Below are positions 32,709 through 34,119 of a stretch of 34,119 bases of DNA, one piece after another. The position numbers and the translations under genes are program-made. This DNA is from Gemmatimonadales bacterium (GTDB taxonomy: Bacteria; Gemmatimonadota; Glassbacteria; GWA2-58-10). The stretch spans positions 1-34,119 of the forward strand of contig JAJRTS010000013.1 of NCBI GenBank assembly GCA_024278175.1, in the 5' to 3' direction. Within the stretch, counting starts at the first letter, position 1, and every line of letters starts with the position of its first letter. The notes under the pieces were generated by a model, which saw only the letters and a program-made list of their open reading frames with translations, was not told the DNA's origin and searched no databases.

Positions 32709-32814
32709 GAATTATTACGACCTGTTATTTCTTTCGAAAACGAGCATAAATACATAAAAGTGGCGGGGTGAATCCATCCGCCCACTTCAATCGTTTTTCC
32801 GAAAGGCAAACGCG

Positions 32815-34119
32815 ATGGCGGAGACAAAGCAGCGCGGCAACGGCGAAAAGCAATATTCGACAGTGCAGAGCGTGGGGCTGATGCTACTGCGGCTGGCGGT
32901 CGGCTGGCATTTCCTTTACGAGGGCCTGGTGAAGCTTACCACCGACGGGTGGTCGTCGGCCAGCTACCTTGCCCAGTCGCGCTGGCTGCTGGGAGGACTG
33001 TTCGATTGGATCGTGGCCCATCCGGCGGCGCTGACTGTTGTGGACCAGCTCAATATCTGGGGGCTGCTGCTGATCGGGTTGGGGCTGCTGCTGGGCGTGT
33101 TCACGCGCGCGGCGGCGGTTGGCGGGATAGTGCTGCTGGCGTTGTACTGGATGGCAAATCCGCCGCTGGTGGGGCTGGACTACGAGATGTTTACCGAGGG
33201 TAACTATCTGGTGGTGGACAAGAACATGGTGGAGATGCTGGCCCTGCTGGTGCTGGCCGCGTTCCCCACGGGTTCGTTTTTCGGGCTTGACAGGCTGATT
33301 GACTCGTTTCGTTCCAGGCTGGCCCGGAGCCGCGCCGTGCCGCCGGGGCCGGTGGACGAGCAGCCGGGCGGCTGGCTGCTGGAGCGCCGGGAGCTGCTTA
33401 AATCATTGATATCCCTGCCCATGCTGGGTGGGTTTGCCTATGCGGTGATGAAAAAGCGTGGTTATGAGAGCTGGGAGGAAAAACACCTGCTGTCCCTGGC
33501 CGGCGGGGATACCGAGGCGATTACCAGCGCCACCGCACGCACGTTTCATTTTTCCAGCCTCAAGGATCTCAAGGGCACTCTGCCCAAGGCGAAAATAGGG
33601 GACATGGAACTGAGCCGGATGATCCTGGGCGGCAACCTGATCGGTGGCTGGGCCCACGCCCGCGACCTGATCTACGTGAGCAAGCTGGTCAAGGCCTACC
33701 ATCACGACCGCAAGGTGTTCGAGACTTTCAGCCTGGCTGAGCAGTGCGGAGTCAACACGATCCTGACCAACCCCGTCCTGAGCCGGGTGATCAACGAGTA
33801 CTGGCGTAAAACCGGCGGTAAAATTCAGTTTATCAGCGACTGTGCTTTTAACAATGACATCCTCGAGGGCGTCCGGGTCTCGGTGGACGGCGGGGCGCAT
33901 GCCTGCTACGTGCAGGGGGGAATCACCGACCGCCTGGTACCCGAGGGCAAGCTGGACGAGATCGCCGGGGCGCTGGAGTTGATCCGCGGCAACGGGGTCC
34001 CGGCCGGGATCGGCGCCCACGATCTCAACTCGGTTATCGCCTGCGTGGACGCGGGCCTGACGCCGGATTTCTGGGTCAAGACCCTGCATCACACCGACTA
34101 CTGGTCGGCGATCCCCGAG
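32815..34119 (+). CDS. DoxX-family membrane protein fused to a TIM-barrel-like domain (3' end beyond window)
   Basis: The frame is open from ATG at 32815 to the window end (435 codons, no stop). Residues about 18-160 are a DoxX-like membrane module: MLLRLAVGWHFLYEGLVKL, LNIWGLLLIGLGLLLGVFTRAAAVGGIVLLALYWM and MVEMLALLVLAAFPTGSFFGLD. A Pro-rich linker leads to ERRELLKSLISLPMLGGFAY (190-209), which resembles a twin-arginine signal (RR-x-L-L-K plus hydrophobic stretch). From about 260 a soluble domain begins, SRMILGGNLIGGWAHARD, ILTNPVLSRVINEYW, IQFISDCAFN, GGAHACYVQGG, GIGAHDLNSV and TPDFWVKTLHH, the style of aldo/keto-reductase or similar TIM barrels. The ribosome site is GAAAGGC. Function is not known to me. 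Confidence 0.82.
   Translation, partial: MAETKQRGNGEKQYSTVQSVGLMLLRLAVGWHFLYEGLVKLTTDGWSSASYLAQSRWLLGGLFDWIVAHPAALTVVDQLNIWGLLLIGLGLLLGVFTRAAAVGGIVLLALYWMANPPLVGLDYEMFTEGNYLVVDKNMVEMLALLVLAAFPTGSFFGLDRLIDSFRSRLARSRAVPPGPVDEQPGGWLLERRELLKSLISLPMLGGFAYAVMKKRGYESWEEKHLLSLAGGDTEAITSATARTFHFSSLKDLKGTLPKAKIGDMELSRMILGGNLIGGWAHARDLIYVSKLVKAYHHDRKVFETFSLAEQCGVNTILTNPVLSRVINEYWRKTGGKIQFISDCAFNNDILEGVRVSVDGGAHACYVQGGITDRLVPEGKLDEIAGALELIRGNGVPAGIGAHDLNSVIACVDAGLTPDFWVKTLHHTDYWSAIPE

Overview
The window is GC-rich and densely coded. It looks like a piece of chromosome from an uncultured Gram-negative bacterium, probably of the Fibrobacteres-Chlorobi-Bacteroidetes (FCB) side of the tree or a related candidate phylum. 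The reasons are a secreted protease ending in a PNPFNPST-type, FlgD-like sorting domain (as in type IX secretion cargo), several lipoprotein or Sec signal peptides, a DoxX membrane protein, a GH20/GH28 pair and many palindromic dispersed repeats. This placement is inference; no rRNA or tRNA gene was seen.

Layout. (1) 184-6589, minus strand: a probable transcription unit read DUF3467 - NRAMP-like transporter - LysE-type exporter - glycogen synthase - 5-formyl-THF cyclo-ligase - GatB/YqeY - NagA-like deacetylase. (2) 6793-12347, plus: a small secreted protein and a 953-residue matrixin-type metalloprotease, then an SGNH hydrolase and a YhcH/NanQ-like sugar protein. (3) 12955-18240, plus: a housekeeping block queA-tgt-yajC-def-fmt, then a ThiE/TenI-like gene and thiS, with ATGA/GTGA overlaps between def, fmt, thiE and thiS. 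(4) 18433-22983, plus: thiG followed closely by a GH28-like and a GH20 glycosidase. (5) 23420-32472: single genes in mixed orientation (secreted nitrilase-fold amidohydrolase, HD-GYP protein, rhodanese lipoprotein, FKBP lipoprotein, ABM monooxygenase, nitroreductase, CBM9-like protein, SGNH protein), separated by clear hairpin terminators. (6) 32815 to the end, plus: an incomplete DoxX membrane protein fused through a twin-arginine-like segment to a large soluble domain.

How the genes fit together. queA and tgt serve queuosine tRNA modification; def and fmt add and remove the N-formyl group; the folate cyclo-ligase feeds the formyl-THF pool; thiE/tenI-thiS-thiG make the thiazole part of thiamine. 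GH20, NagA-like, the YhcH-like protein and possibly the SGNH hydrolases suggest use of N-acetylated or sialylated glycans, although they are not in one operon.

Intergenic DNA is the most unusual part. There is a family of palindromes starting TAGGGGCG whose inner arms differ between copies but always pair, three MITE-like elements with imperfect terminal inverted repeats, and a separate repeat of about 52 bp. I did not find a convincing new multi-gene system. The best leads are the DoxX fusion, queA apparently starting at CTG, the repeat families, the NRAMP-like protein lacking its metal motif, and a 17-bp perfect inverted repeat inside the start of the rhodanese gene.
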